DNA of 17,089 nucleotides from an uncultured Anaerostipes sp. (GCA_900756035.1 CAAEIR010000344.1:1-17089), one strand, 5' to 3'; counted from the stretch's first letter, positions 1 to 7,011 are shown. Notes: a model not told the origin generated them from the sequence alone. Numbers and translations: made by a program.

Positions 1-58
1 CCTCACAATGACCACTGTTTTGTACCCTGTAATACCAAACCTATGTGTCCATTGAAAT

Positions 59-93
59 ATATATCAAGTATTATGATATATCGGTAGTATATC
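59..93. repeat. Overlapping inverted repeats, operator-like
   Basis: ATATATCA (59-66) and TGATATAT (74-81) form a perfect 8-bp inverted repeat with a 7-nt spacer. GATATA (75-80) and TATATC (88-93) form a second one, also with a 7-nt spacer, so the middle half-site is shared. The second repeat covers the -10 box of the leftward promoter (86-91). The spacing suggests a dimeric repressor site, and the neighbouring XRE protein is the obvious candidate. That link is inference, and AT-rich DNA gives such dyads by chance fairly often. Confidence 0.4.
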
Positions 94-114
94 CTCTTAT
101 CGTTCTATTGTCAA
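86..114 (-). promoter_or_regulatory. Strong leftward sigma-A promoter
   Basis: On the minus strand TTGACA (109-114) is followed by a 17-nt spacer and TATACT (86-91). The predicted start is near position 79, so about 80 nt of an untranslated leader lies in the window and the gene it drives is beyond position 1. No convincing coding start is seen in positions 1-80. The promoter is divergent from that of the XRE gene. Confidence 0.7.
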
Positions 115-131
115 TTATTTTTTAGAACATT

Positions 132-159
132 TTGACGAACTCCGCCATTTTTCTATACG
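132..159 (+). promoter_or_regulatory. Candidate promoter of the XRE gene
   Basis: TTGACG (132-137), a 16-nt spacer and TATACG (154-159) form a moderate sigma-A promoter about 40 nt before the start codon. A perfect TATAAT at 168-173 lacks a good -35 box at the right distance, so the assignment is not certain. Confidence 0.4.
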
Positions 160-204
160 TCTTATATTATAATTTACAAAAGAACTCGGAAGGAGGAAAC
201 AAAA

Positions 205-564
205 TTGGACGACTTCGGAAACCGCCTGAGAAAATTAAGAGAAGGCGAAGGATTAACCCAGAAACAGGTTGCAGCCGATATTCAATGCAGCTGCAAAGTA
301 CTCTCTAACTATGAACTGGGCAAAAGAGAACCTGACTTTGACACTCTGGTAAAGTTATCCGATTATTTTAATGTCACTACAGATTATCTTCTTGGACGAA
401 CCGGAAAACCTTATCAATATTACAATGTCATCTTAGACGATACATCCAAAGAAATTCTGTCTCTGATAAAAGCTCTGCCTCATCACTATCACACCGACAT
501 TCTCCGATACACAAAACTAAATATGCTGGAGTTTGAATATAAAACGAAAAAGAACCGTCCATAA
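205..564 (+). CDS. XRE-family HTH transcriptional regulator
   Basis: This 119-residue protein is a Cro/C1-type DNA-binding regulator of the XRE family. The helix-turn-helix fills roughly residues 6-62, with the typical L-T-Q-K-Q-V-A recognition region, a SNYELGKREPD segment and a YLLGR end. The remaining 55 residues form a short charged tail with no recognised domain. Translation starts at TTG (205-207), 8 nt after a perfect AGGAGG (191-196); no ATG is placed better. It is divergent from a strong leftward promoter at 86-114, which carries operator-like inverted repeats over its -10 box. This suggests, but does not show, that it represses the off-window gene. Its stop codon lies in the stem of the terminator that follows. 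No toxin, phage or conjugation genes flank it on the visible side. Confidence 0.85.
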   Translation: MDDFGNRLRKLREGEGLTQKQVAADIQCSCKVLSNYELGKREPDFDTLVKLSDYFNVTTDYLLGRTGKPYQYYNVILDDTSKEILSLIKALPHHYHTDILRYTKLNMLEFEYKTKKNRP

Positions 565-598
565 TCTCTTCCTTTTTAGATTATGAATGGTTCTTTTT
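547..598 (+). terminator. Rho-independent terminator after the XRE gene
   Basis: A 21-nt arm (547-567) pairs with 578-598, with one A/G-type mismatch and one G-U pair, around a 10-nt loop, and ends in TTTTT. The stop codon of the XRE gene is within the left arm. Confidence 0.8.
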
Positions 599-659
599 CT
601 ATGTTCCGCTCCAATCCTACCCTCAGAGAACGATCAGATATCATCCTCCTCTTTTATTA

Positions 660-687
660 TACCTTTTGAATTCAAATTTGCAAGGTA
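660..687. repeat. Palindrome upstream of the ribbon-helix-helix gene
   Basis: The perfect 12-bp palindrome TTTGAATTCAAA (665-676) lies inside a wider dyad, TACCTT (660-665) and AAGGTA (682-687). It is about 75 nt before the start codon, where an operator could lie. I found no confident -35/-10 pair around it. Confidence 0.3.
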
Positions 688-759
688 TTTTTAGTCGCAA
701 TTATGAATATATTATTATGCGTATAAAAAAGGATAAAATATCTTATATGGAGGTATTTT

Positions 760-954
760 ATGTTTGAAATAAAAAAAACAACATCATCTAACAAGACTGT
801 TCGAATGCCGGATGATTTAATCCGCCAGCTAGAAACCCTTGCTTACGAAAATGATGTCAGTTTCAACCAATTAGTTGTACAATGCTGTGAATATGCACTA
901 TCACATTTATCAAAATCTGAAACGCAAAACTCAAGTATGAGAGAACGTACTTGA
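760..954 (+). CDS. Ribbon-helix-helix (Arc/MetJ-like) protein
   Basis: This 64-residue protein has the pattern of a ribbon-helix-helix DNA-binding domain. A basic strand (KTVRMPDDL, about 13-21) is followed by two helices (IRQLETLAYE and FNQLVVQCCEYAL, about 22-50). The last 14 residues are polar and probably disordered. GGAGG (749-753) stands 6 nt before the ATG. Such proteins are often antitoxins or autoregulators, and some are Arc-like regulators in mobile elements. Here no toxin gene follows: a terminator begins 24 nt after the stop codon and the next genes are tRNAs on the other strand. A 12-bp palindrome, TTTGAATTCAAA (665-676), lies upstream and might be its own operator. The target is unknown. 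Confidence 0.75.
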   Translation: MFEIKKTTSSNKTVRMPDDLIRQLETLAYENDVSFNQLVVQCCEYALSHLSKSETQNSSMRERT

Positions 955-978
955 TGCAAAGATCTTTTTTAGCAAAAC

Positions 979-1043
979 AAAAAAGCTTAGAAACCTTGAT
1001 TTCATGCGACTTAACGCACTTTCAAGGTTTCTAAGCCTTTTTT
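979..1043 (-). terminator. Bidirectional terminator ending the tRNA operon
   Basis: A stem of about 20 bp (979-999 with 1022-1043) encloses a 22-nt loop. It has A-tracts on the left and T-tracts on the right, so it works as a terminator on either strand. It ends the minus-strand tRNA cluster just after tRNA-Leu and also follows the plus-strand ribbon-helix-helix gene. Confidence 0.85.
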
Positions 1044-1050
1044 CTTATAC

Positions 1051-1131
1051 TGCGGATGACAGGAGTTGAACCTGCACGTCGTGGACACTAGAACCTAAAT
1101 CTAGCGCGTCTGCCAATTCCGCCACATCCGC
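1051..1131 (-). tRNA. tRNA-Leu (anticodon UAG)
   Basis: The minus strand folds as a class II tRNA. Acceptor arms GCGGATG and CATCCGC pair and are followed by discriminator A. The anticodon stem CTAGA/TCTAG has loop TTTAGGT, which gives anticodon UAG (CUA codons). The long variable arm is present, and the T arm reads CAGG-TTCAACT-CCTG. CCA is not encoded. It is the last gene of the six-tRNA cluster. Confidence 0.95.
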
Positions 1132-1135
1132 ATAC

Positions 1136-1208
1136 TGAGCGTGCGGGGATTCGAACCCCGGACAACTTGATTAAAAGTCAAGTGCTCTACCACCTGAGCT
1201 ACACACCC
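1136..1208 (-). tRNA. tRNA-Lys (anticodon UUU)
   Basis: 73-nt cloverleaf on the minus strand. The acceptor GGGTGTG/CACGCTC contains two wobble pairs, with discriminator A. The anticodon stem CTTGA/TCAAG has loop CTTTTAA, which gives UUU. The T arm is CGGGG-TTCGAAT-CCCCG. CCA is not encoded. Confidence 0.95.
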
Positions 1209-1263
1209 ATATTCTATTTTGTATTTTCAATCCCGAGAAACTACCCTCAGGGCAGAAAAACAG

Positions 1264-1338
<75 letters not shown>

Positions 1339-1374
1339 ATAAACTTTACTTCCTATTCTTTTTGCAAAGAAAAA

Positions 1375-1448
<74 letters not shown>

Positions 1449-1452
1449 ACAA

Positions 1453-1523
1453 AGCGGGTGATGGGAATCGAACCCACGTGATCAGCTTGGAAGGCTGGAG
1501 TTCTACCATTGAACTACACCCGC
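1453..1523 (-). tRNA. tRNA-Gly (anticodon UCC)
   Basis: 71-nt cloverleaf. The acceptor GCGGGTG/CACCCGC is perfect, with discriminator U. The anticodon loop CTTCCAA gives UCC. The outer pair of the anticodon stem (27-43) is C-A, a mismatch; the other four pairs are intact. CCA is not encoded. Confidence 0.95.
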
Positions 1524-1527
1524 ATAA

Positions 1528-1602
1528 TCGGGGTGACAGGATTCGAACCTGCGACCTCTTGATCCCAAATCAAGCGCTCTAGCCAAGCTGAGCCACACCC
1601 CG
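1528..1602 (-). tRNA. tRNA-Pro (anticodon UGG)
   Basis: 75-nt cloverleaf. The acceptor is CGGGGTG/CACCCCG with discriminator A. The anticodon stem CTTGA/TCAAG has loop TTTGGGA, which gives UGG. It is the first gene of the cluster, about 40 nt after the predicted transcription start. CCA is not encoded. Confidence 0.95.
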
Positions 1603-1646
1603 TAATGCATTTGTTCTGCTGTCTTATTTCCTTAACAGCAAAATTT

Positions 1647-1675
1647 ATTATACATAAGCTTCTAACAAATGTCAA
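1647..1675 (-). promoter_or_regulatory. Consensus promoter of the tRNA operon
   Basis: TTGACA (1670-1675), exactly 17 nt, then TATAAT (1647-1652) on the minus strand: a perfect sigma-A consensus, as expected for stable RNA. The predicted start is near 1640 and the transcript would run through all six tRNAs to the terminator at 979-1043. Confidence 0.9.
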
Positions 1676-1741
1676 CAATTTTTTTCATTTTTTTCATAGA
1701 GCACAATTTCCGACCTCTGTTAGAGCGCACCCATGGCAAAC

Positions 1742-1771
1742 AAAAAAGACAGACATCAAAGAATGTCTGCC
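1742..1771 (-). terminator. Terminator after the acidic-tail membrane protein
   Basis: Arms 1763-1771 and 1748-1756 pair (9 bp with one G-U) around a 6-nt loop. On the minus strand the hairpin is followed by six T residues (complement of 1742-1747). It separates the pcrA transcript from the tRNA promoter region. Confidence 0.8.
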
Positions 1772-1780
1772 TTCTGTATC

Positions 1781-2047
1781 CTACTCTACTACTTCAATAT
1801 CGTCTTCTGTAACGTCCAGATCCTCATCTTCGAAAAAATCTTCGTCAAAATCATCATCAAAGTCTTCGTCAAAATCCTCCATATAATCCGGTGTCAAATA
1901 CTTATATACTGCATAAGCAATTCCGACTACTGCTGCAACTGCACCAATGATTGCAAGTGCCCAGACGATCTTGTTATCTTCTTTCTCTTTCTTACTCATA
2001 ATATCTGTTACTTTTGCCATTTCTAAAAGATCACTTAAATTTTTCAT
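1781..2047 (-). CDS. Small membrane protein with very acidic tail
   Basis: This 88-residue protein has a charged N-terminus, one membrane helix (about residues 27-48, rich in Ala, Ile and Val) and a tail (about 54-88) made almost wholly of Asp, Glu and Phe in a repeating D-F-D-E-D-F pattern. I do not recognise a family with confidence. The start was placed at the ATG at 2047 because AAAGG stands 9 nt before it. An ATG three codons upstream would overlap that ribosome binding site. It lies 74 nt after pcrA on the same strand and ends at a clear terminator, so it may be the last gene of a pcrA transcript. A TATAAT in the gap (with a weak -35) could also give it its own promoter. The tail could bind cations or basic proteins, but that is only a guess. 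Confidence 0.75.
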   Translation of the reverse strand: MKNLSDLLEMAKVTDIMSKKEKEDNKIVWALAIIGAVAAVVGIAYAVYKYLTPDYMEDFDEDFDDDFDEDFFEDEDLDVTEDDIEVVE

Positions 2048-2121
2048 TCCGCTCATCCTTTCTTAGGTGTTTTCTTTATTATATCACTTATCACTGTACA
2101 TTACTAACCTTTTTATAAATT

Positions 2122-4332
2122 TCACTGAACTTTTTTCAGCTTCGCAAAGGATGCAAACATCTTTTTTACGCCACATTTCTCAAAATCAACTGTCACTTCA
2201 TAGTCCCTGCCGCCTGCCGTAATTTCCAAAACCTTTCCGATTCCGAATTTAATGTGGGATACCTGATCCCCTGCGGCATAAGAAAGAGATTCTGTCTTTG
2301 GTGCAGAAAATGATTTTAAGGATTTTGCCTGATATGGTTTCTGAAATTTTGTTCTCCGATTTGAAGAGAACAATGCTTTCTGAGGATTCTTTTCTTTTAA
2401 ATCCACTCCCTGGTCAACTTTTAACAGCTGATCCGGAATTTCGTCTATGAATCTTGATACCTTATTAAACTGCGTCCTTCCCTGCATCATACGGCGTTTG
2501 GCAGCACTTAAATACAGTCTCTCTTTGGCTCTTGTGATTCCTACATAGCACAGCCTGCGTTCTTCTTCCATATCCTCATCATCTTCTGAAATCATCGTCA
2601 TATAACTTGGAAAAATTCCGTCTTCCATTCCGCAAATGAAAACATATGGAAATTCCAGACCTTTTGCACTATGTAATGTCATCAGAACTACTCGGTTCTC
2701 TGATTCTTCCAGATTATCAATATCAGCGACCAGCGCAATTTCCTCTAACAGTTCGGAAAGTGACGGATTCTCTGCTTCTTCTTCATAGCTCACAACTTTA
2801 TTTAAAAGTTCATGGATATTTTCAATTCTTCCAGCTGCCTCTTCCGTTTCCTCGGCCTCCAGTTCTTTTACGTATCCCGTCTGATCTATTATATATTGAA
2901 ACAGTTCCTCCAGAGTGCCTCTAGTCTGCTGATCTCTGAAATCCTGTATAAGATCAGCAAAGCCCTGTATTTTCTTTTTCGCATTTCCGAGAGTTGTAAT
3001 CTGTTCTGCCTCAAAGCAGGCATCCAGAAAGCTCAAATTATGCTCTATTGCATAGACATTGATCTTTTCAATTGTCGCCGCTCCAATTCCTCTTCTTGGC
3101 ACATTAATAATTCTTCTGACCGCAAGATCATCCATTCCATTATCTACTGATTTTAAATAGCAGATCATATCTTTTACTTCTTTTCTCTGATAGAAATTCG
3201 TTCCTCCGACAATCCGGTACGGAATATTCTTAATCATAAAACTTTCTTCAAAAACACGAGACTGGGCATTGGTACGATACAGTATTGCCATATTTTTATA
3301 TTCACAGCCCTCTTTTGACAATTTTTCAATTTCTTCGATAATCTGTCGTGCCTCTTCATATTCTGTCCCAAATTGATGAAATTCAATCAAATCACCCTCA
3401 TCATTTTCCGTCCAGAGTTTTTTCTGCTTTCTTCCTTTGTTATTACGAATAACCTCATTTGCAGCATTTAAGATATTTTTTGTAGATCGGTAATTCTGTT
3501 CCAGTTTAATGGTTACTGCCTCCGGAAAAACATTTTCAAAATTCAGAATATTTTTCACATTAGCTCCCCGAAACTTGTAAATCGACTGATCATCATCTCC
3601 AACCACACAAAGATTATGATATTTTCTCGCCAGCATGCTGACTAGCTGAAACTGAATCGTATTGGTGTCCTGATACTCATCTACCATAATGTAACGGAAT
3701 CTTTCCTGATAATCGTCCAATACTTCCGGATGGAATTGAAATAATTCCACTGTCTTAAAAATAAGATCATCAAAATCCAGCGCGTTATTATCTCTTAACT
3801 GCCTCTGATACTCCTTATAGACCTCTGCAATCTTCTTTTTCCGAAAATCATACTGATGTTTCGCCTCATATTCAGAAGGTGTTATAAACTCATCCTTTGC
3901 CGATGAAATCGCATTGATAATACTCCGCTCCGGCATCATTTTCGTATCAATTTTATATTGCTTGCAAATCTGACGTATCAGAGACTTCTGGTCGTCTGCA
4001 TCATATATGGTAAAGCTGTTGCCATAACCCAATTTATCAATATGTCTTCTCAGAATTCTCACGCAGGTAGAATGAAATGTGCTGACCCAAATATGTTCTG
4101 CTCCGTAACCTACTAAAGAATCTACCCTCTCACGCATCTCTTTTGCTGCTTTATTCGTAAAAGTAATTGCCATGATATGATAGGGATTTACCCCCTGCTC
4201 TATAAGATAAGCAATTCTGTGAGTCAGAACTCTTGTCTTCCCCGATCCGGCACCTGCAAGCAGCAGCAGCGGTCCTTCTGTACAAAAAACAGCCTCCTGC
4301 TGCTGTTCATTTAATGTATCATAAATTCCCAT
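2122..4332 (-). CDS. pcrA: ATP-dependent DNA helicase PcrA (UvrD family)
   Basis: A 736-residue superfamily 1A helicase with all the expected motifs in order: Walker A GAGSGKT (27-33), motif Ia TFTNKAA (about 58), Walker B DEYQDT (218-223), motif III GDDDQSIYKFRG (245-256), motif IV QNYRST (about 279), motif V TLHSAKGLEFPYVF and motif VI RLCYVGITRAKERL. The last 45 residues form the PcrA-type Tudor-like domain that contacts RNA polymerase (GDQVSHIKFGIGKV). PcrA unwinds DNA 3' to 5' in repair and clears RecA and transcription conflicts. The start is the ATG at 4332, 8 nt after AAAGG. A TTG two codons earlier would sit on the ribosome binding site. A TATAAT at 4369-4374 (-) is the likely -10 box; its -35 is weak. 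Length is normal for the family. Confidence 0.97.
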   Translation of the reverse strand: MGIYDTLNEQQQEAVFCTEGPLLLLAGAGSGKTRVLTHRIAYLIEQGVNPYHIMAITFTNKAAKEMRERVDSLVGYGAEHIWVSTFHSTCVRILRRHIDKLGYGNSFTIYDADDQKSLIRQICKQYKIDTKMMPERSIINAISSAKDEFITPSEYEAKHQYDFRKKKIAEVYKEYQRQLRDNNALDFDDLIFKTVELFQFHPEVLDDYQERFRYIMVDEYQDTNTIQFQLVSMLARKYHNLCVVGDDDQSIYKFRGANVKNILNFENVFPEAVTIKLEQNYRSTKNILNAANEVIRNNKGRKQKKLWTENDEGDLIEFHQFGTEYEEARQIIEEIEKLSKEGCEYKNMAILYRTNAQSRVFEESFMIKNIPYRIVGGTNFYQRKEVKDMICYLKSVDNGMDDLAVRRIINVPRRGIGAATIEKINVYAIEHNLSFLDACFEAEQITTLGNAKKKIQGFADLIQDFRDQQTRGTLEELFQYIIDQTGYVKELEAEETEEAAGRIENIHELLNKVVSYEEEAENPSLSELLEEIALVADIDNLEESENRVVLMTLHSAKGLEFPYVFICGMEDGIFPSYMTMISEDDEDMEEERRLCYVGITRAKERLYLSAAKRRMMQGRTQFNKVSRFIDEIPDQLLKVDQGVDLKEKNPQKALFSSNRRTKFQKPYQAKSLKSFSAPKTESLSYAAGDQVSHIKFGIGKVLEITAGGRDYEVTVDFEKCGVKKMFASFAKLKKVQ

Positions 4333-4404
4333 AAACAAATCCTTTCGTATTTTATTTCAATGAATTTTATTATACTACATCTCAGAACAAAATGCACAGA
4401 ACTC

Positions 4405-4433
4405 TTGTCATCTAGTTTAAATAATCGTATAAT
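4405..4433 (+). promoter_or_regulatory. Promoter of the DUF1836 gene
   Basis: TTGTCA (4405-4410), a 17-nt spacer and TATAAT (4428-4433) form a near-consensus sigma-A promoter. The predicted start is about 18 nt before the start codon, so the leader is short and simple. It is divergent from the pcrA promoter. Confidence 0.8.
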
Positions 4434-4456
4434 GTAGTTGTAAAGGAGAAATCATT

Positions 4457-5059
4457 ATGGAATTTGAAGAAAAGTTTGAAAAATGGATGCAGCTTGACTG
4501 CGTACTTCCGGAAGATCTTCCCAATATTGAACTCTACATGGATCAGATAACAACTTTTCTGGAAGAACAATTACAAAATACCAAACGATATGATGAAGAC
4601 AAAATTTTCACAAAAACGATGATCAACAATTATACAAAGAATCATCTGCTTCCACCTTCAAACAAGAAAAAATATTCCAGGAATCATATGATTCTTTTAA
4701 TTTATATTTATTATTTGAAAAACTTTTTGTCTATCTCTGATATTCAACATCTGCTGCAGCCCCTGACAGAAGGATTTTACAATGAACAAAAGGATCTGTC
4801 ATTCTTCGACATCTATCAGGAAATCTTCACCTTAGAACATCAGCATAATGACGCAATTAAAGAATCCATCTTAGGAACTTTCCGCAAAGCTCAGGAAACA
4901 TTCTCTGACCTGAAAAACGAGAAGGAACAAACAGCACTGCAGCAATTTGCCTTTATCTCACTTCTGGGTTATGACATCTATCTTCGCAAACAAATGATTG
5001 AAAATATCATCGATGAATTATATCACACAACAGAATCCGGCAAAAAAAAGAAGAAATAG
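4457..5059 (+). CDS. DUF1836 domain-containing protein
   Basis: This 200-residue soluble protein resembles the DUF1836 family of Firmicutes. The most typical part (about residues 48-105) reads as a winged-helix-like region with TKTMINNYTKNHLLPPSNKK, followed by a MerR-like YSRNHMILLIYIYYLKN stretch. This suggests a DNA-binding role, but no function is established that I know of. The last six residues are lysine-rich. AAAGGAG (4442-4448) stands 8 nt before the ATG, and a strong promoter is just upstream. The gene is single and converges on the YerC-type regulator. Its stop codon lies in the hairpin shared by both genes. Family assignment comes from sequence recall, without a search. Confidence 0.8.
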   Translation: MEFEEKFEKWMQLDCVLPEDLPNIELYMDQITTFLEEQLQNTKRYDEDKIFTKTMINNYTKNHLLPPSNKKKYSRNHMILLIYIYYLKNFLSISDIQHLLQPLTEGFYNEQKDLSFFDIYQEIFTLEHQHNDAIKESILGTFRKAQETFSDLKNEKEQTALQQFAFISLLGYDIYLRKQMIENIIDELYHTTESGKKKKK

Positions 5060-5074
5060 GAAATCCTATTTCTT
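5042..5074 (-). terminator. Hairpin shared by two convergent genes
   Basis: A perfect 10-bp stem AAGAAATAGG (5051-5060) / CCTATTTCTT (5065-5074) has a 4-nt loop. On the minus strand it is followed by C and eight T residues (complement of 5042-5049), a good terminator. On the plus strand there is no T-tract. Both arms read Lys-Lys-stop in the two converging genes, so the two stop codons (5057-5059 and 5066-5068) are mirror images. Confidence 0.85.
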
Positions 5075-5353
5075 CATTCGTTTAAAAACTAATTCATATC
5101 CGTCGCTTCCATAATTTAACGAACGGTTTACACGGCTGATCGTTGCTGTGGAAGCTCCTGTCTTCTCTGCAACTTCCAGATAAGTATGCTGATCATGCAG
5201 CATAGAAGCCACCTCAAATCTCTGTGCCAACGATTCCAATTCATTTACTGTACAAAGATCTTCAAAGAAGGTAAAACACTCCTCCTCTGTCTTTAATGTT
5301 AAAACTGCCTGAAATAATCTCTTCGCGGCTTCTGTCTTAATCTTCTTACTCAT
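5066..5353 (-). CDS. YerC/YecD-type TrpR-related regulator
   Basis: This 95-residue protein belongs to the TrpR-like superfamily, in the YerC/YecD branch found in Firmicutes. It has an N-terminal helical part (TEAAKRLFQAVLTLKTEEE) and a helix-turn-helix near residues 45-85, with L-E-S-L-A-Q-R-F-E-V-A followed by the recognition part ASTATISRVNRSLNYG. It is a probable DNA-binding repressor; the ligand and target of this branch are not known to me. The start is ATG 5353, about 9 nt after AAAGGAAG. A longer reading frame to 5431 would run through the promoter. It is probably a single-gene unit: the symporter upstream ends about 80 nt before, and this gene has its own promoter. Confidence 0.88.
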   Translation of the reverse strand: MSKKIKTEAAKRLFQAVLTLKTEEECFTFFEDLCTVNELESLAQRFEVASMLHDQHTYLEVAEKTGASTATISRVNRSLNYGSDGYELVFKRMKK

Positions 5354-5386
5354 TGGCGTATACTTCCTTTCTGAACTTATACATTC

Positions 5387-5415
5387 ACTATACAATATCA
5401 GCGCGTTAAAGTAAA
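5387..5415 (-). promoter_or_regulatory. Promoter of the YerC-type gene
   Basis: TTTACT (5410-5415), a 17-nt spacer and TATAGT (5387-5392) on the minus strand. The predicted start near 5380 gives a leader of about 27 nt. It lies directly after the symporter stop codon (5435), with no terminator seen between, so read-through from the symporter is also possible. Confidence 0.6.
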
Positions 5416-5434
5416 GAAGTATTTTCTCCAATTT

Positions 5435-6841
5435 TTATGACTGTCCAATCCTCTGAAAATAACTCTTTGTCTCTGCAATTACATCTCCATTTAAGGCAAG
5501 CAGTGCCACTAAGTTCGGAAATGCCATCAAACCGTTACAGATATCCGCAATGGTCCATACAGCACTTACTGTCATAAAAGGTCCGATAAAGACAGCTAAA
5601 ATATACAGCCATTTAAAGACCATTACGACTTTTTGTTTTCCATTTGTCAGGTATTCCAAACAGCGCTCACTATAATAATCCCATCCAAGAATTGTAGTAA
5701 AGGCAAAAAATACCAGACAGATCATCAAGATAAATGCAGATACTCTTTCCGGAAACGGAAGTCCAAGTGCAAACGCTTTGGTTGTCACTTCCACACCATC
5801 CAGTCCCATATCCCAGGCTCCTGTCATAACAATAGCAAGTCCTGTCATACTACAAACAATAATGGTATCAATAAATGTTCCTGTCATAGAAACCAATCCC
5901 TGACGAACCGGCTCATTTGTCTGAGCAGCAGCCGCCGCAATCGGAGCAGATCCCAGACCGGATTCATTGGAAAAGATTCCCCTTGCGATTCCTTTCTGCA
6001 TTGCCACCATCATGGCACCTAATGCCCCTCCGGCTACCGCACGCATTCCAAATGCCGACTGTACAATTTCCACGATTGCTCCCGGAAGCTGAGGAATATG
6101 TGTCAGTACGACAATAAGGCAGACTGAAATATAAGTAACTGCCATAAACGGTACAATAACCTCAGATACTTTTGAAATTCTCTTAATTCCTCCAATTACC
6201 ACGAGTCCTACACAAACTGCTACAACAACTCCGGCAATTACCACACTCCATGAATAATCTCTTCCGAGAATACTCACCGTATGCAGATTCTTCGGATCAA
6301 AGAAGTTATTTACCGCAGAAGTAATTCCATTCACCTGTGTAAAGGTTCCGATTCCAAATAAACCTACCATAGTTCCGAATACACAGAATAATTTTGCAAG
6401 CCATTTCCAGTTCTTGCCCATACCATTTTCAATGTAATAAAACGGTCCGCCTAAAGCATGTCCATCTTCTGCAATAACTCGATATTTTACTGCCAACATT
6501 CCCTCGGCATATTTTGTTGCCATACCAAAGAACGCAGCCATCCACATCCAGAATAAAGCTCCCGGTCCGCCGGCTACGATAGCAGTAGCACATCCCACGA
6601 TGTTTCCCGTTCCAATCGTTGCAGAAAGTGCCGTACATAAAGCCCCAAAACTAGTAACCTCTCCGACACCATCCTCTTCATTATGAAATACATAATGCAG
6701 TGCCTTTCTCAGATGTCTGATCTGCAAACCACGCAGTCTGATTGTCAATAAAATTCCCGTAAATAAAATTAAGACAATCAGCGGCATTCCCCAGATAAAA
6801 TTGTCAATCCAGTTCAGCACAGAATTCAATGTTTTAAACAT
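5435..6841 (-). CDS. Na+:alanine/glycine symporter (AGCS family)
   Basis: A 468-residue polytopic membrane protein of the alanine or glycine:cation symporter family, which brings small neutral amino acids into the cell with sodium. Typical stretches are GALCTALSATIGTGNIVGCATAI (about residues 64-86), a KYAEGMLAVKYR motif, KGIARGIFSNESGLGSAPIA and the family-typical VWTIADICNGLMAFPNL near the C-terminus. About ten to eleven membrane helices are visible, and the length is usual. The start is ATG 6841, with GGAGGAAGG just upstream; a TTG further up overlaps that site. A glycine riboswitch and terminator precede it, which makes glycine the likely substrate or at least the signal. The sequence alone does not separate glycine from alanine transport. 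Confidence 0.93.
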   Translation of the reverse strand: MFKTLNSVLNWIDNFIWGMPLIVLILFTGILLTIRLRGLQIRHLRKALHYVFHNEEDGVGEVTSFGALCTALSATIGTGNIVGCATAIVAGGPGALFWMWMAAFFGMATKYAEGMLAVKYRVIAEDGHALGGPFYYIENGMGKNWKWLAKLFCVFGTMVGLFGIGTFTQVNGITSAVNNFFDPKNLHTVSILGRDYSWSVVIAGVVVAVCVGLVVIGGIKRISKVSEVIVPFMAVTYISVCLIVVLTHIPQLPGAIVEIVQSAFGMRAVAGGALGAMMVAMQKGIARGIFSNESGLGSAPIAAAAAQTNEPVRQGLVSMTGTFIDTIIVCSMTGLAIVMTGAWDMGLDGVEVTTKAFALGLPFPERVSAFILMICLVFFAFTTILGWDYYSERCLEYLTNGKQKVVMVFKWLYILAVFIGPFMTVSAVWTIADICNGLMAFPNLVALLALNGDVIAETKSYFQRIGQS

Positions 6842-6874
6842 ATTTCCTTCCTCCAAAAATATTTTTTAATACCT

Positions 6875-6898
6875 AAAAAAGAGCTGATAAATCAGCTC
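6875..6898 (-). terminator. Riboswitch terminator before the symporter
   Basis: GAGCTGA (minus, 6892-6898) pairs with TCAGCTC (6881-6887) around TAAA, followed by six T residues (complement of 6875-6880). It lies between the glycine aptamer and the start codon, so control is probably by transcription termination. A partial alternative pairing of AGCTTT just after the aptamer with GGAGCT of the terminator arm (two G-U pairs) is possible but short. Confidence 0.85.
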
Positions 6899-6929
6899 CA
6901 AAGAGTACCAATAATACATTGCTTATAAA

Positions 6930-7010
6930 GCTCTGTCCTTTTGCCTGAGAGATTGGCTCTATACAAAAAGCCTTACACCTTCGGCGCTCATTTATGAGAC
7001 TCTCCAGATT
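6930..7010 (-). ncRNA. Glycine riboswitch, single aptamer
   Basis: On the minus strand the conserved glycine aptamer elements appear in order: GGAGAG (7000-7005), GCGCCGAAGG (about 6978-6987), a variable hairpin GGCTTTTTGTATAGAGCC, and finally CTCTCAGGCAAAAGGACAG (about 6933-6951). I see only one full aptamer; a short hairpin (GCTT/AAGC) follows where a ghost helix could lie. The riboswitch binds glycine and here precedes a terminator and an AGCS symporter. Known glycine riboswitches upstream of transporters are thought to shut expression off at high glycine, while those upstream of gcvT switch it on. Which sense applies here cannot be read safely from the sequence. Confidence 0.92.
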
Positions 7011-7011
7011 T

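Noticed and set aside
1605..2026. Two plus-strand frames rich in Ser/Lys or Cys/Ile opposite the acidic-tail protein
   Set aside because: The Ser-Lys repeats are the antisense reading of the GAT/GAA repeats in the acidic tail. There is no ribosome binding site, and the tRNA promoter and a terminator lie inside.
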